Shown in pieces: positions 1-7,352 of a stretch of 38,030 nt of DNA. The stretch covers positions 1-38,030 of the forward strand of contig CANQUG010000034.1 in the NCBI GenBank assembly GCA_947626985.1. The letters are read 5' to 3'. Source of the stretch: an uncultured Lachnospiraceae bacterium. GTDB lineage: Bacteria; Bacillota; Clostridia; Lachnospirales; Lachnospiraceae. Each line of letters begins with the position of its first letter. Positions within the stretch are counted from its first letter, which is position 1. A program made the position numbers and the translations under genes. The notes below the pieces were generated by a model. It ran no database searches. It was not told the origin of the DNA and was given only the letters and a program-made list of their open reading frames with translations.

Positions 1-1293
1 CTGATAGAAGGGTTCGAAAATAAACTCCTGCTCCTTTTCGCCGATGCCGCAGCCGTGATCCTTCACACAGATGCAGATCCTGTCCTCCTCCCGGAAAAGC
101 CGGATTTCTACCAGCGCTTTTCCTTCGCTGTATTTCACCGCATTATGGACCAGATTCTGAAGGAGGATGGTCATAAGGGTCACATCCACGCTGGCGCTGA
201 CCTCCTGAAGAGAAAAACGGAATTCCACATCCCTGTCCGCCTTCAGCTCCTCCTCCTCGCAGACTGACTGCACAATATCCTCGAGGTTCACAAACTCCTT
301 CTCCAGCACCACTCCTGCCTGCTCCAGGCGGCTGAGCCGAAGGAGCTGCTGCACCACATCGTTGGTCCTGCGGGCCTGGCGGTCGATGACCTCAAAGGCC
401 TCCCGGTATTCCTGCTCCGTGCAGTTCTGGTCTCTGACCGCCTCGCACTGGGCCAGAATAATAGCCATGGGCGTGCGAAGCTCGTGTGCCACGTCCGAAT
501 TAAAACGCTTCTGGGACTGAAAAACCTCCTCCAGCTTGTCCAGCATCCGGTTATTGGCCTCCGAAAGGATCCCGATCTCCCGGAAACGGCCGTGATAGTC
601 TGTCCTCTGAGAAAGGTCGTTGTTATTGCGGATATTTTCCGCCACCCGGCAAAGCTGTCCGATGGGACGGGATACCATCCTGGCAAGCATGGTGCTGAAG
701 AGAATGGCCACCGCAAGGATCACCGGAATGCTCAGATAGCACATCCTCCAGAGGACCTGAAAAGGACTGGAAACGGCGCTTTTCTCCGCAAGGCACCGGA
801 AAAGCACCGTTTTTCCCGTTGTTCTGGTGAGATAGGTCTGAACCCGGTCCAGAAGATAATAATCCTTCTCGCCCAGAGTGAGGGAAAGGAGCTCATCCAC
901 AATGGCAGCCTTCCCCTTGGTGACAATGGCTCCGGGAATCTCTTCCTCAGGGATCTCTTCCGGATATTCCCCGGCCCAGACCTCCCCGGACCGGTCCAGG
1001 AGAATAAAATAAATCCCTGTGTCTCTGTCAGAGAGCTCCTCCGAAAATTCCACCTTTCCGTTTTTCATGGTGATATTTTTGCTGTTCCTGCGAAGCTGTC
1101 TGGAAAGATCTGATCGGATGTAGGAGCGCACGGCGCCCTCCGCCAGAATGTTGACGGCAAACAGCAGGAGCATGCTGATGGTAAGGATCATGAGGATGAT
1201 TCCCGCCGTGAGAAATCCTCTGATGGAAATCTGGACGTCCTTCAGCCGCTTTCTTTTTCCGCACGCATTTTCATTCTTTTTTTCTTTTTTCAA
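1..1293 (-). CDS. Sensor histidine kinase, 3' end outside window
   Basis: Membrane sensor kinase expected to phosphorylate the response regulator encoded immediately upstream. The frame is open over 431 codons to the window edge. It begins with a UUG that overlaps the regulator's stop (CTTTGA), with AGGAA about 8 nt before it; the nearby ATGs are in frames that stop quickly. Visible order: basic cytoplasmic N-terminus, membrane helix about 28-50, extracytoplasmic region 51-185, second membrane helix about 186-205, HAMP-like linker 206-260, and an H-box with phospho-acceptor His270 (context VAHELRTP). The N-box follows (Asn380 and Asn384), then the G1 box (DHGCGIG, 412-418) and F-box (FEPFY). 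The final G2 box lies beyond the window. The extracytoplasmic sensor region gives no clue to the ligand. The family call is secure, the signal is unknown. Confidence 0.93.
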   Translation of the reverse strand, partial: MKKEKKNENACGKRKRLKDVQISIRGFLTAGIILMILTISMLLLFAVNILAEGAVRSYIRSDLSRQLRRNSKNITMKNGKVEFSEELSDRDTGIYFILLDRSGEVWAGEYPEEIPEEEIPGAIVTKGKAAIVDELLSLTLGEKDYYLLDRVQTYLTRTTGKTVLFRCLAEKSAVSSPFQVLWRMCYLSIPVILAVAILFSTMLARMVSRPIGQLCRVAENIRNNNDLSQRTDYHGRFREIGILSEANNRMLDKLEEVFQSQKRFNSDVAHELRTPMAIILAQCEAVRDQNCTEQEYREAFEVIDRQARRTNDVVQQLLRLSRLEQAGVVLEKEFVNLEDIVQSVCEEEELKADRDVEFRFSLQEVSASVDVTLMTILLQNLVHNAVKYSEGKALVEIRLFREEDRICICVKDHGCGIGEKEQEFIFEPFYQ

Positions 1294-1976
1294 AGGCTTT
1301 CCTGTTCCTCACATCTGAGCACATAGCCTGTGCCCCGTATGGTCTGAATCATTTTATAATCAAATTTTTCGTCTATCTTCCGCCGGAGGTAACGGATGTA
1401 CACATCCACCACGTTGGAGCTTCCGCTGTAGTCCAGGCTCCATACGTTGGACTCGATCTGTTCCCGGGTGACAATGATATTTTTGTTTCTCACCAGGTAG
1501 AGAAGGATCCAGAATTCTCTGGGGGACAGACTGATGGGCACTCCGGCCCGCTCCACCTTATGGGTGTTGCAGTCCACCGTCAGGTCTCCGCAGCGGTATA
1601 CGTTTCCGGAAATTTCCGGCTTCCTCCTGGTAAGCACCTTCACCCTGGCCAGGAACTCCGCGAATACAAAGGGCTTGAGGATGTAGTCGTCCGCTCCCAG
1701 GTTCAGTCCCTTCACCACGTCCTCCGTGTCGTCCCGGGCGGTGAGAAAGAGCACCGGGGTCTGGATGCCGGCTCTGCGCACCTTCTCCAGCACCTGGAAG
1801 CCGTCCCTCCCGGGGAGCATCACATCCAGGATGGCTCCGTCGTACTGGGCGGAAAGCAGATAATCGGTCGCTGTTTTTCCGTCATAGCAGAATTCCACAT
1901 TGTATCCTTCCGCGGTGAGGCGGTTCACAATAATTTTATTCAGGTCCTTCTCGTCCTCCACTACAAGCAGCCGCAT
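1290..1976 (-). CDS. OmpR/PhoB-family response regulator
   Basis: DNA-binding response regulator, 228 residues, the usual length for the family. The receiver domain occupies residues 1-118, with acidic pocket Glu7/Asp8, phospho-acceptor Asp51 (ILDVMLPG), switch Thr79 and Lys101 (LKPF). The winged-helix effector domain covers about 128-225 and ends in the typical IRGTGY motif. The start is supported by AGGAAGGAG upstream. The stop codon overlaps the UUG start of the partner kinase, so the two are translationally coupled. The operon faces left, away from the sigma factor operon, and a -10-like hexamer lies about 165 nt upstream. Target genes cannot be told from this sequence. Confidence 0.95.
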   Translation of the reverse strand: MRLLVVEDEKDLNKIIVNRLTAEGYNVEFCYDGKTATDYLLSAQYDGAILDVMLPGRDGFQVLEKVRRAGIQTPVLFLTARDDTEDVVKGLNLGADDYILKPFVFAEFLARVKVLTRRKPEISGNVYRCGDLTVDCNTHKVERAGVPISLSPREFWILLYLVRNKNIIVTREQIESNVWSLDYSGSSNVVDVYIRYLRRKIDEKFDYKMIQTIRGTGYVLRCEEQESL

Positions 1977-2071
1977 GGTTCATTCACTCCTTCCTGCCAG
2001 GGGCGCGGGGTCACGCCGGAGATCCTGTGATGATTGCCGGTTCGTCCTGAGCGCCGGTTCATTTTGATCGC

Positions 2072-2127
2072 CGGAATATTTTATTTGCCGGAATGTCCTG
2101 ATCATCGGAATATCTTATTTGCCGGAA
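2072..2127. repeat. 34-bp-spaced direct repeat, two copies
   Basis: The 22-nt segments starting at 2072 and 2106 (CGGAATATTTTATTTGCCGG, then CGGAATATCTTATTTGCCGG, each followed by AA) match at 21 of 22 positions and lie 34 bp apart. Both copies are in the leader of the two-component operon, between its likely promoter and start codon. They could be paired protein-binding sites or simple duplication. Confidence 0.6.
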
Positions 2128-2140
2128 CAAATTTCTCCTT

Positions 2141-2146
2141 ATTATA
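2141..2146 (-). promoter_or_regulatory. Probable -10 box for the two-component operon
   Basis: On the minus strand the sequence reads GGTATAATAAGG, a perfect TATAAT about 165 nt before the response regulator start. The -35 region at 17-nt spacing is poor (TAGAGA), so the promoter may need an activator. No better candidate is seen nearer the gene. Confidence 0.4.
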
Positions 2147-2300
2147 CCAGATGGTTTCTCATATCTCTATAGTTATTTTTTATTTTAGAAAAATATTGTA
2201 AAGATCTGTAACATTTCTTTGCTAAAATTGTTTTATGTATGACGGCTGGTTTTCAGCCGGCGGGATTGGATTCACATGCAGATGCCGGTAAGTTCACGAA

Positions 2301-2389
2301 GCAGGCAGACAGGATGTGTCAAATTGGCGCACGGACATCGGCAGACTCATGAGGCAGGCAGACAGGATGTGTCAAATTAGCGCACGGAC
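2301..2389. repeat. 53-bp-spaced direct repeat, two copies of 36 bp
   Basis: The segment at 2301-2336 recurs at 2354-2389 with a single difference (ATTGG versus ATTAG). Its core is GGATGTGTCAAATT, flanked by GCAGGCAGACA and GCGCACGGAC. The second copy ends exactly where the left arm of the inverted-repeat element begins. Confidence 0.75.
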
Positions 2390-2567
2390 GCCGGCGAGGC
2401 TGCACTTTTGTCATGCAGACGGCGCAACGCTCCGCCGAACTAACCGCTAACTCCAACTAAAACGCTCAGGAAGAGCCTTCGCGCCTAAGTTTCCGTAAGC
2501 GGTGGATTTCGTCTGCACTAAAACCGCGCCTGAACTGTCTGCCTGACAAAAGTGCAGCCCCGCCGGC
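2390..2567. repeat. 178-bp element with 31-bp terminal inverted repeats
   Basis: The left arm (2390-2420) and the reverse complement of the right arm (2537-2567) agree at 29 of 31 positions; their shared core is GGCTGCACTTTTGTCA. The 116-bp interior has no open frame of note and is rich in CTAA/CTAAC motifs. The size and arms fit a MITE-like or palindromic repetitive intergenic element, or a long structured RNA. No transposase is nearby and no clear target-site duplication flanks the arms. I do not recognise the family. Confidence 0.6.
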
Positions 2568-2568
2568 T

Positions 2569-2792
2569 GTTTATGGGTATTTCAGTGGAAGATTACTCCA
2601 TAAACAGATCCGCAGCCTGGAAATCGGAATAGGTGTTTATGAATCTTTCTGTGGAAGATTACTCCATAAACAGATCCGCAGGCTGGAAATTGGAATAGGT
2701 ATTTATGAATCTTTCTGTGGAAGATTACTCCATAAACAGATCCGCAGGCTGGAAATTGGAATAGGTGTTTATGAATCTTTCTGTGGAAGATT
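2569..2792. repeat. 66-bp tandem array, about 3.4 copies, hairpin units
   Basis: The motif GTGGAAGATT recurs at 2585, 2651, 2717 and 2783, giving an exact 66-bp period. Copies differ by only a few substitutions; the first is preceded by a degenerate 16-nt segment. Each unit holds inverted segments: GAAGATT and ATAAAC on the left pair with GTTTAT and AATCTTTC on the right. The period is a multiple of three and one frame stays open through all copies, but it lacks a start codon. The array ends about 35 nt before the sigma factor start, so it lies in that operon's upstream or leader region. Confidence 0.85.
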
Positions 2793-2826
2793 CACTGAGC
2801 GATAATATATGAGAGGAGGGATGCTT

Positions 2827-3333
2827 ATGGGAACGGAGCTGACAGAGCTCATCCGGCAGCTTTATGAAGCATACAGCAGGGAGCTCTATCTTTACCTGCG
2901 GGCACTCTGCGGCAGTTCCTCCCTGGCGGAGGATCTTATGCAGGATACGTTCCTGAAGGCCATTCTCTCGCTGCCGCCCGGACACGGAAATATGCGGGCG
3001 TGGCTGTATATGGTGGGGAGAAATCTTTATCTGAATCACAGAAAAAAGCAGAAACGGGAGGTTCCCATGGAGGATCGCGGCGATCCGCCCTCCCGGCAGG
3101 AGCTTCTGGAGAAAATTTTAAGCGATGAGAGAAAACGGGTCCTGTATGCGGCGCTGAGCCGGCTGGAACCCCGGAAGCGCGAAGTTCTGCTGCTGCAGTA
3201 CTTCTCCGGTCTGTCTCAGAAGGAGATCGGGGCCGTCATGCATCTGACTCCGGAAAATGTACGGGTTCTGGCCTGCCGGGGCAGACAGGAGCTGAAAAAG
3301 CTTATGGAGGAAAATCACTATGACCTATCGTGA
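2827..3333 (+). CDS. ECF-type RNA polymerase sigma factor
   Basis: Sigma-70 family factor of the extracytoplasmic-function type, 168 residues from the chosen start. Region 2 covers about residues 5-70, with the core-binding segment AEDLMQDTFLKA and the -10-recognition segment around RAWLYMVGRNLYLNHRKK. Region 4 covers about 105-160 (helix-turn-helix LSQKEIGAVMHLTPENVRV). In-frame ATGs also occur at 2809 and 2821. The AGGAGG at 2814-2819 sits 7 nt before 2827 and inside or too close to the others, so 2827 is preferred. It overlaps the anti-sigma gene by 14 nt, which ties the two together. ECF factors usually drive their own promoter, but I cannot pick the site with confidence. Confidence 0.93.
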   Translation: MGTELTELIRQLYEAYSRELYLYLRALCGSSSLAEDLMQDTFLKAILSLPPGHGNMRAWLYMVGRNLYLNHRKKQKREVPMEDRGDPPSRQELLEKILSDERKRVLYAALSRLEPRKREVLLLQYFSGLSQKEIGAVMHLTPENVRVLACRGRQELKKLMEENHYDLS

Positions 3334-4702
3334 ATTGTTGGAATTGTATAAAAACGGCGCTCTGGAAAAAAGTGAAATGGAACAGGTGAGAAAGGATATT
3401 GAGAAGCAGGATGCCATCAGCGAATATCTGTACAGTGAATCTTCTCTGCTGAACTGGGACGGGCGGCCAAAGGAAGATCCCGGTATGGAAAGCTCCGGAG
3501 ATTTTATTCCGGAAAGCAGTGAAAAAAGGTCTGAACTCCCGCCCGAAAGAAGGGAGAGGGAGAACGAAAATTACTATGCTGCCCGGGACAGGGCGGCATC
3601 CGGACCGGGTTCCCATCCGGGCCAGGACAGTATGGAGGAAAAATTTATACAGATGGTCCGGCGCTCCATCCGGCGCGCCTTTATCCGGATGGGAATCACC
3701 GTGGGCGCCGTGCTTCTGGTTCTGCTGCTCTTCTTCCAGCTGGCACTGCCCGGCATTGTTTCTCTGTTTTACTATGATCCGGGAAAAGCTGTGACGGCGG
3801 GAAGCGAATCCAGCCGCATGAGTCTGGATATGGCGGTTTACACGGAACTGATGGTGCCCGGTTATCACCGGGATTATGTATCCGTGCGGGACAACGGCTT
3901 CGGCGATTATGAGATCGTCATTCATCAGAACTGCAGTCTGAATCAGATCTTCACAAATATTACCGGAAGGATCCGGCGGAATCACCTGATCCTTTACAAC
4001 AATAATATTCTGAGTCCGCCTTCCTCAAATATGTTTGAATGGTACAATTATAACTGGGACCCTGCTCTTCCCCTGTCGGAGCAGATCGCCGAACCATGGA
4101 TCGAAGAAGAGGACGGTTCCCTCATCTCCGTAAATTCCTGCGCCGCAGGTTCCCCGAAGGATGCGCTGGAACATTTAAAGGAGCTCTCCGGCGACAGAAC
4201 ATATATCGCCTATGTCTCTCTGGACCGGGAGATGGACTACGATGAATTTGCACAATATTTGGAAACATTGGATCTGGGAAGTGTGTGGTGCGCTCCCCGC
4301 ACCCGTGAGAAAAGCACGGATAACCTGGGATTTTACTACTTTCCCTCCTGCAGCACTTCCCTGAACTGGGACGAAGAAGCCTATCCCGCTCTGCAGCTGT
4401 GGCAGACAGGCCCTTCGGACAGCGGCTATGAAGAACAGCTGGAAAGCATGCGCTCGGAAGAATACGCCCGCACCCATTTCGTCAGTATGCTGCGGTACCT
4501 TTCCCGGCAGAAAACCTTCTGTGAAATGATGAAGGAGGCGGGATGCCTGTTTTCTGCGGAAAATCTGGAGCCTGCCGCCGAATATGTGGAGGAGCACGGT
4601 CTCCGTATCTACGGTTTTTCCGTCGTGACGGACAAAGAAACGCTTCTGGATCTGAATGAGGATGATGAGGTGTACGTTATCGCCACGGAGCCCCTGCAGT
4701 GA
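3320..4702 (+). CDS. Membrane anti-sigma factor, Sigma_reg N/C type
   Basis: Probable regulator of the overlapping ECF sigma factor, 460 residues. The cytoplasmic N-terminus (about 1-120) starts with a short helical sigma-binding-like segment (YRELLELYKNGALE) followed by a charged linker. A single membrane helix lies at about 124-149 (ITVGAVLLVLLLFFQ). The rest is an extracytoplasmic domain that would sense the signal. The layout and the MGITVGA...LPGIVSLFYYDPGK region fit the sigma-factor-regulator N- and C-terminal domain families of Firmicutes. No zinc-binding HxxxCxxC motif is present, so it is not a ZAS-type anti-sigma. The stimulus is unknown. A hairpin about 180 nt downstream may end the operon. 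Confidence 0.82.
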   Translation: MTYRELLELYKNGALEKSEMEQVRKDIEKQDAISEYLYSESSLLNWDGRPKEDPGMESSGDFIPESSEKRSELPPERRERENENYYAARDRAASGPGSHPGQDSMEEKFIQMVRRSIRRAFIRMGITVGAVLLVLLLFFQLALPGIVSLFYYDPGKAVTAGSESSRMSLDMAVYTELMVPGYHRDYVSVRDNGFGDYEIVIHQNCSLNQIFTNITGRIRRNHLILYNNNILSPPSSNMFEWYNYNWDPALPLSEQIAEPWIEEEDGSLISVNSCAAGSPKDALEHLKELSGDRTYIAYVSLDREMDYDEFAQYLETLDLGSVWCAPRTREKSTDNLGFYYFPSCSTSLNWDEEAYPALQLWQTGPSDSGYEEQLESMRSEEYARTHFVSMLRYLSRQKTFCEMMKEAGCLFSAENLEPAAEYVEEHGLRIYGFSVVTDKETLLDLNEDDEVYVIATEPLQ

Positions 4703-4728
4703 CCGCAAGAGCAGGCACAGACAGACGA

Positions 4729-4863
4729 CTGCATTCAGGCTCCCGCAGGGGCAGACGCAGCCGCGGCAGTCTTGGAAAACGGCTGCATTCAGCCTCACGC
4801 AGGGGCGGATGTATGTCATGCGCAGACGGTCAGCAGATCAGGAGCATGGGCAGACGCAGCCGC
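4729..4863. repeat. Short direct repeats after the anti-sigma gene
   Basis: CTGCATTCAG-type segments start at 4729 and 4783 (54 bp apart), each followed by a CGCAGGGGC motif. A 16-bp segment, GGGCAGACGCAGCCGC, occurs exactly at 4749-4764 and 4848-4863. These look like remnants of local duplication in non-coding DNA. Confidence 0.6.
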
Positions 4864-4882
4864 AGCGATCACCGTATGACAG

Positions 4883-4917
4883 AATGACAAATAATCCCGG
4901 GGATTTCGTCATTTTGT
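4883..4917 (+). terminator. Possible terminator of the sigma/anti-sigma operon
   Basis: AATGAC at 4883-4888 pairs with GTCATT at 4908-4913, and the interior (AATCCC / GGGATT) pairs further. The stem is followed by only four T residues, so termination may be inefficient. Confidence 0.4.
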
Positions 4918-4958
4918 CAAGAAACTTCTGAAAACTTTGTAGGTTTCTTCTCTAGCCC

Positions 4959-4981
4959 TGAAACCGCATTTTCGTTATACT
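4959..4981 (+). promoter_or_regulatory. -10 box and cre-like sequence before the ABC ATPase
   Basis: TATACT at 4976-4981 is a good -10 hexamer 59 nt before the start codon, but the -35 region is poor (TAGCCC). The sequence just upstream, TGAAACCGCATTTTCG (4959-4974), loosely resembles catabolite-responsive elements. For a sugar-import ATPase that would make sense. The match is imperfect and the assignment is speculative. Confidence 0.3.
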
Positions 4982-5040
4982 GTTTACAGTTCAAAACGAA
5001 ACCCCTGTATATAAAAATAAAATTTTGGAGGAAATTTATC

Positions 5041-6132
5041 ATGGCAAGTTTATCGTTACAGCACATTTGCAAGAAATACCCCAATGGCTTTGAAGCGGTT
5101 AAGGATTTCAATCTTGAGATCGCCGACAAGGAATTCATCATCTTCGTAGGTCCGTCAGGCTGCGGAAAGTCCACCACCCTTCGTATGGTAGCCGGTCTGG
5201 AGGAGATTTCCAGCGGTACCCTGAAAATCGGCGACAAGGTTATGAATGACGTAGAGCCCAAGGACCGTGATATCGCAATGGTATTCCAGAACTACGCTCT
5301 GTATCCCCATATGACCGTTTATGACAACATGGCATTTGGTCTGAAGCTGCGTAAGGTTCCGAAGGACCAGATCGACAAGGCCGTTCGTGATGCCGCCAGA
5401 ATCCTTGACCTTGAGAAGCTCCTTGACCGTAAGCCGAAGGCTCTTTCCGGCGGTCAGAGACAGCGTGTTGCCATGGGCCGTGCTATCGTTCGTAACCCCA
5501 AGGTATTCCTTATGGACGAGCCGCTGTCCAACCTGGATGCCAAGCTCCGTGTACAGATGCGTATTGAGATTTCCAAGATCCATCAGAGACTGGGCGCTAC
5601 CATCATCTACGTAACACATGACCAGACAGAGGCTATGACCCTTGGTACCAGAATCGTTGTTATGAAGGACGGCGTGGTTCAGCAGGTTGATACTCCTCAG
5701 AATCTGTATGACAAGCCCGGCAACCTGTTCGTAGCAGGATTCATGGGATCTCCGCAGATGAACTTCCTGGATGCCCAGATCGCAAAAGAGGGCAATAATG
5801 TTGTTGCCAAGATCGGCGAGTATAAAGTAGTTGTTCCCGCTGCCAAGGCAAAAGCTCTTGAGAACGGCGGCTATATCGGAAAGACCGTTATCCTTGGTAT
5901 CCGTCCTGAGGACGTGAAGGATGTTCCCGACGGCGAGATGTCTTCCGTTGTTAAGGTTTACGAGCTTCTTGGCGCCGAAGTATTCCTGTACTTCGATATC
6001 AACGGAACACAGGTTACCGCCCGTGTTGCTCCCAACACTCCCGCCAAGACCGGTTCCTCCATCAAAGTTACCTTTGATATGGCGAAATCTCACTTCTTCG
6101 ATAAGAGCACAGAGCTGGTTATTGCCAACTGA
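5041..6132 (+). CDS. msmX: Multi-sugar ABC importer ATPase, MsmX/UgpC type
   Basis: Nucleotide-binding subunit that powers carbohydrate ABC importers from the cytoplasmic face. It has 363 residues, normal for the family. Walker [10 protein letters not shown] spans 37-45, the Q-loop is at [10 protein letters not shown], the signature LSGGQ is at 135-139, Walker B VFLMDE is at 155-160 and the switch His is at 193. The C-terminal third is an OB-fold (TOBE/MalK) regulatory domain (IRPEDV region). GGAGG lies before the ATG. No permease or binding protein is adjacent, as expected for MsmX-type ATPases that serve several importers. Codons are dominated by GTT, GTA, CGT and CTT, unlike the GTC/GTG/CTG-rich neighbours, which suggests high expression. 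Confidence 0.93.
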   Translation: MASLSLQHICKKYPNGFEAVKDFNLEIADKEFIIFVGPSGCGKSTTLRMVAGLEEISSGTLKIGDKVMNDVEPKDRDIAMVFQNYALYPHMTVYDNMAFGLKLRKVPKDQIDKAVRDAARILDLEKLLDRKPKALSGGQRQRVAMGRAIVRNPKVFLMDEPLSNLDAKLRVQMRIEISKIHQRLGATIIYVTHDQTEAMTLGTRIVVMKDGVVQQVDTPQNLYDKPGNLFVAGFMGSPQMNFLDAQIAKEGNNVVAKIGEYKVVVPAAKAKALENGGYIGKTVILGIRPEDVKDVPDGEMSSVVKVYELLGAEVFLYFDINGTQVTARVAPNTPAKTGSSIKVTFDMAKSHFFDKSTELVIAN

Positions 6133-6150
6133 TCTGCCTGAAAAATTTCA

Positions 6151-6178
6151 CCCGGGGAAATATTTCCCCGGGTTTTTT
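6151..6178 (+). terminator. Strong intrinsic terminator after the ABC ATPase
   Basis: Positions 6151-6172 form a perfect palindrome, CCCGGGGAAATATTTCCCCGGG in two halves around 6161, followed by TTTTTT. It lies 19 nt after the stop codon and should end the message before the PucR-type gene. Confidence 0.88.
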
Positions 6179-6207
6179 CTATTCGTCTCTGGCGAAAGGA
6201 GAATGTT

Positions 6208-7308
6208 ATGGGAATACAAATACAACAGCTGCTGGAAAAATGTCTGAAGGACTGGAAAAAGATCTGCCATCTGGATTTCTGCCTGCTGGGAGAAAACAAC
6301 TCCGTTTTTGTCACCACCGCGGAGAAACAGCTTCCCTCTCCGGCCAAAATAGAGGAGTTCCGTTCCGGCCGCGCCCTGTGCATGGCCAATTCCAATCTCT
6401 GCCTGTATAAGATCTCCGCCGGTTCCGGAGGGAATCTTCCGGATCTCCTCGTGGTGTGGGGAACCGGGGAATCGATGGCTACGATCGGAGAGCTTGCCGT
6501 CTGCCAGATCGAAAGCCTGATCGCCGCCAGCTCCGAGAAACAGGATAAAAACACCTTCATGCAGAACGTGCTTCTGGGTACCTTCTCCCCCGTGGAGATC
6601 TTCAACCGCGCCAAAAAGCTTCACATTTCTACCACCGCCCGCAGGGCCATCTTCTTGGTGGAGACCAGACAGTCCCGGGATGAAAACGCTCTGGCCACCA
6701 TCCGGAACATTTTCTCCGCGCGCACCAGGGACTTCATCACCTCCGTGGACGACACCGGCATCATCATCATCCGGGAGCTGCAGTCCACAGAGGATTATGA
6801 GGATCTCTCGGAGACCGCCCACATGCTGGTGGCCATGCTGAACACGGAGGCCATGACCTCCGCCTGGGTTTCCTACAGCAGCATTGCCGAGGATCTCCCC
6901 CATCTGTCCGAGTCCTTTAAGGAAGCCCGCATCGCTCTGGAGGTGGGCAAGATCTTCTACGCCCAGAAAAATGTATTCAGTTACAACCGTCTGGGAATCG
7001 GACGGCTGATCTATCAGCTTCCCGCCTCCGTCTGCGAGATGTTCATCAATGAGATCTTCCGGGATGAAACGCTGGACTCCATTGACGAGGAGACCCTGTC
7101 CACCATCCGCATTTTCTTCCAGAACAATCTGAATCTGTCGGAAACCTCCCGGCAGCTTTATGTTCACAGAAATACTCTGGTGTACCGCTTTGAAAAGCTG
7201 GAGAAAAAATTCGGTCTGGATATCCGCACCTTCGAGGACGCCCTCACCTTCAAGCTGGCCATGATGGTATCCGATTACCTCAAACACTCCAAAAAGGAAG
7301 AAAACTGA
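6208..7308 (+). CDS. PucR/CdaR-family transcriptional regulator
   Basis: Probable DNA-binding regulator, 366 residues. The C-terminal part (about 300-355) holds the PucR/CdaR helix-turn-helix: FFQNNLNLSETSRQLYVHRN followed by TLVYRFEKLEKKFGLD. The middle (about 135-260) resembles the GGDEF-like domain found in this family. The N-terminal third looks like a ligand-binding region without a clear motif. AAAGGAGA precedes the ATG. It lies 75 nt after the ABC ATPase with a strong terminator between, so it is probably transcribed separately or by read-through. The family often controls sugar or purine catabolism; control of sugar uptake is an inference from position only. Confidence 0.85.
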   Translation: MGIQIQQLLEKCLKDWKKICHLDFCLLGENNSVFVTTAEKQLPSPAKIEEFRSGRALCMANSNLCLYKISAGSGGNLPDLLVVWGTGESMATIGELAVCQIESLIAASSEKQDKNTFMQNVLLGTFSPVEIFNRAKKLHISTTARRAIFLVETRQSRDENALATIRNIFSARTRDFITSVDDTGIIIIRELQSTEDYEDLSETAHMLVAMLNTEAMTSAWVSYSSIAEDLPHLSESFKEARIALEVGKIFYAQKNVFSYNRLGIGRLIYQLPASVCEMFINEIFRDETLDSIDEETLSTIRIFFQNNLNLSETSRQLYVHRNTLVYRFEKLEKKFGLDIRTFEDALTFKLAMMVSDYLKHSKKEEN

Positions 7309-7316
7309 CAATTAAT

Positions 7317-7345
7317 GGGGACGGCGCGCCGCACCGTCCCCTTAT
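7317..7345. terminator. Hairpin between convergent regulator and glpK genes
   Basis: GGGGACGG (7317-7324) pairs with CCGTCCCC (7334-7341), with CGCGCCGCA as the loop. It sits 9 nt after the regulator stop and 8 nt or more beyond the glpK end, so it could serve both. Neither side has a proper T-run. Confidence 0.55.
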
Positions 7346-7352
7346 CTGTATC

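Larger units (their letters stand above)
1977..2826. other. 850-bp intergenic stretch rich in repeats
   Basis: This gap separates the divergent two-component and sigma-factor operons. It has no convincing gene. From left to right it holds the 34-bp direct repeat (2072-2127), an AT-rich promoter region (about 2130-2240), a 53-bp-spaced direct repeat (2301-2389), an element bounded by inverted repeats (2390-2567) and a 66-bp tandem array (2569-2792). A frame is open across the tandem array from 2461 but contains no ATG, GTG or TTG before the repeats, so it is not called a gene. Confidence 0.7.
4703..5040. other. 338-bp intergenic region
   Basis: Between the anti-sigma gene and the ABC ATPase gene. 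It holds the short direct repeats (4729-4863), a weak terminator-like hairpin (4883-4917), a second small inverted repeat (GGTTTC at 4942 and GAAACC at 4960), and a promoter-like TATACT at 4976-4981. Small open frames here have no ribosome site or recognisable product. Confidence 0.6.

Noticed and set aside
1028-1264. 78-codon frame beginning MRKKKAAEGRP
   Set aside because: It lies inside the histidine kinase gene in another frame; the kinase frame continues with H-, N- and G-box motifs.
2390-2567. Insertion sequence call for the inverted-repeat element
   Set aside because: There is no transposase and no clear target-site duplication, so only a repeat element is reported.
2301-2792. CRISPR array
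   Set aside because: The repeats are contiguous 66-bp tandem copies or only two copies 53 bp apart; there are no unique spacers and no cas genes.
2461-2800. Open frame through the 66-bp repeats, encoding a 22-residue repeat
   Set aside because: No ATG, GTG or TTG occurs between the upstream stop and the repeats, so translation cannot be supported.
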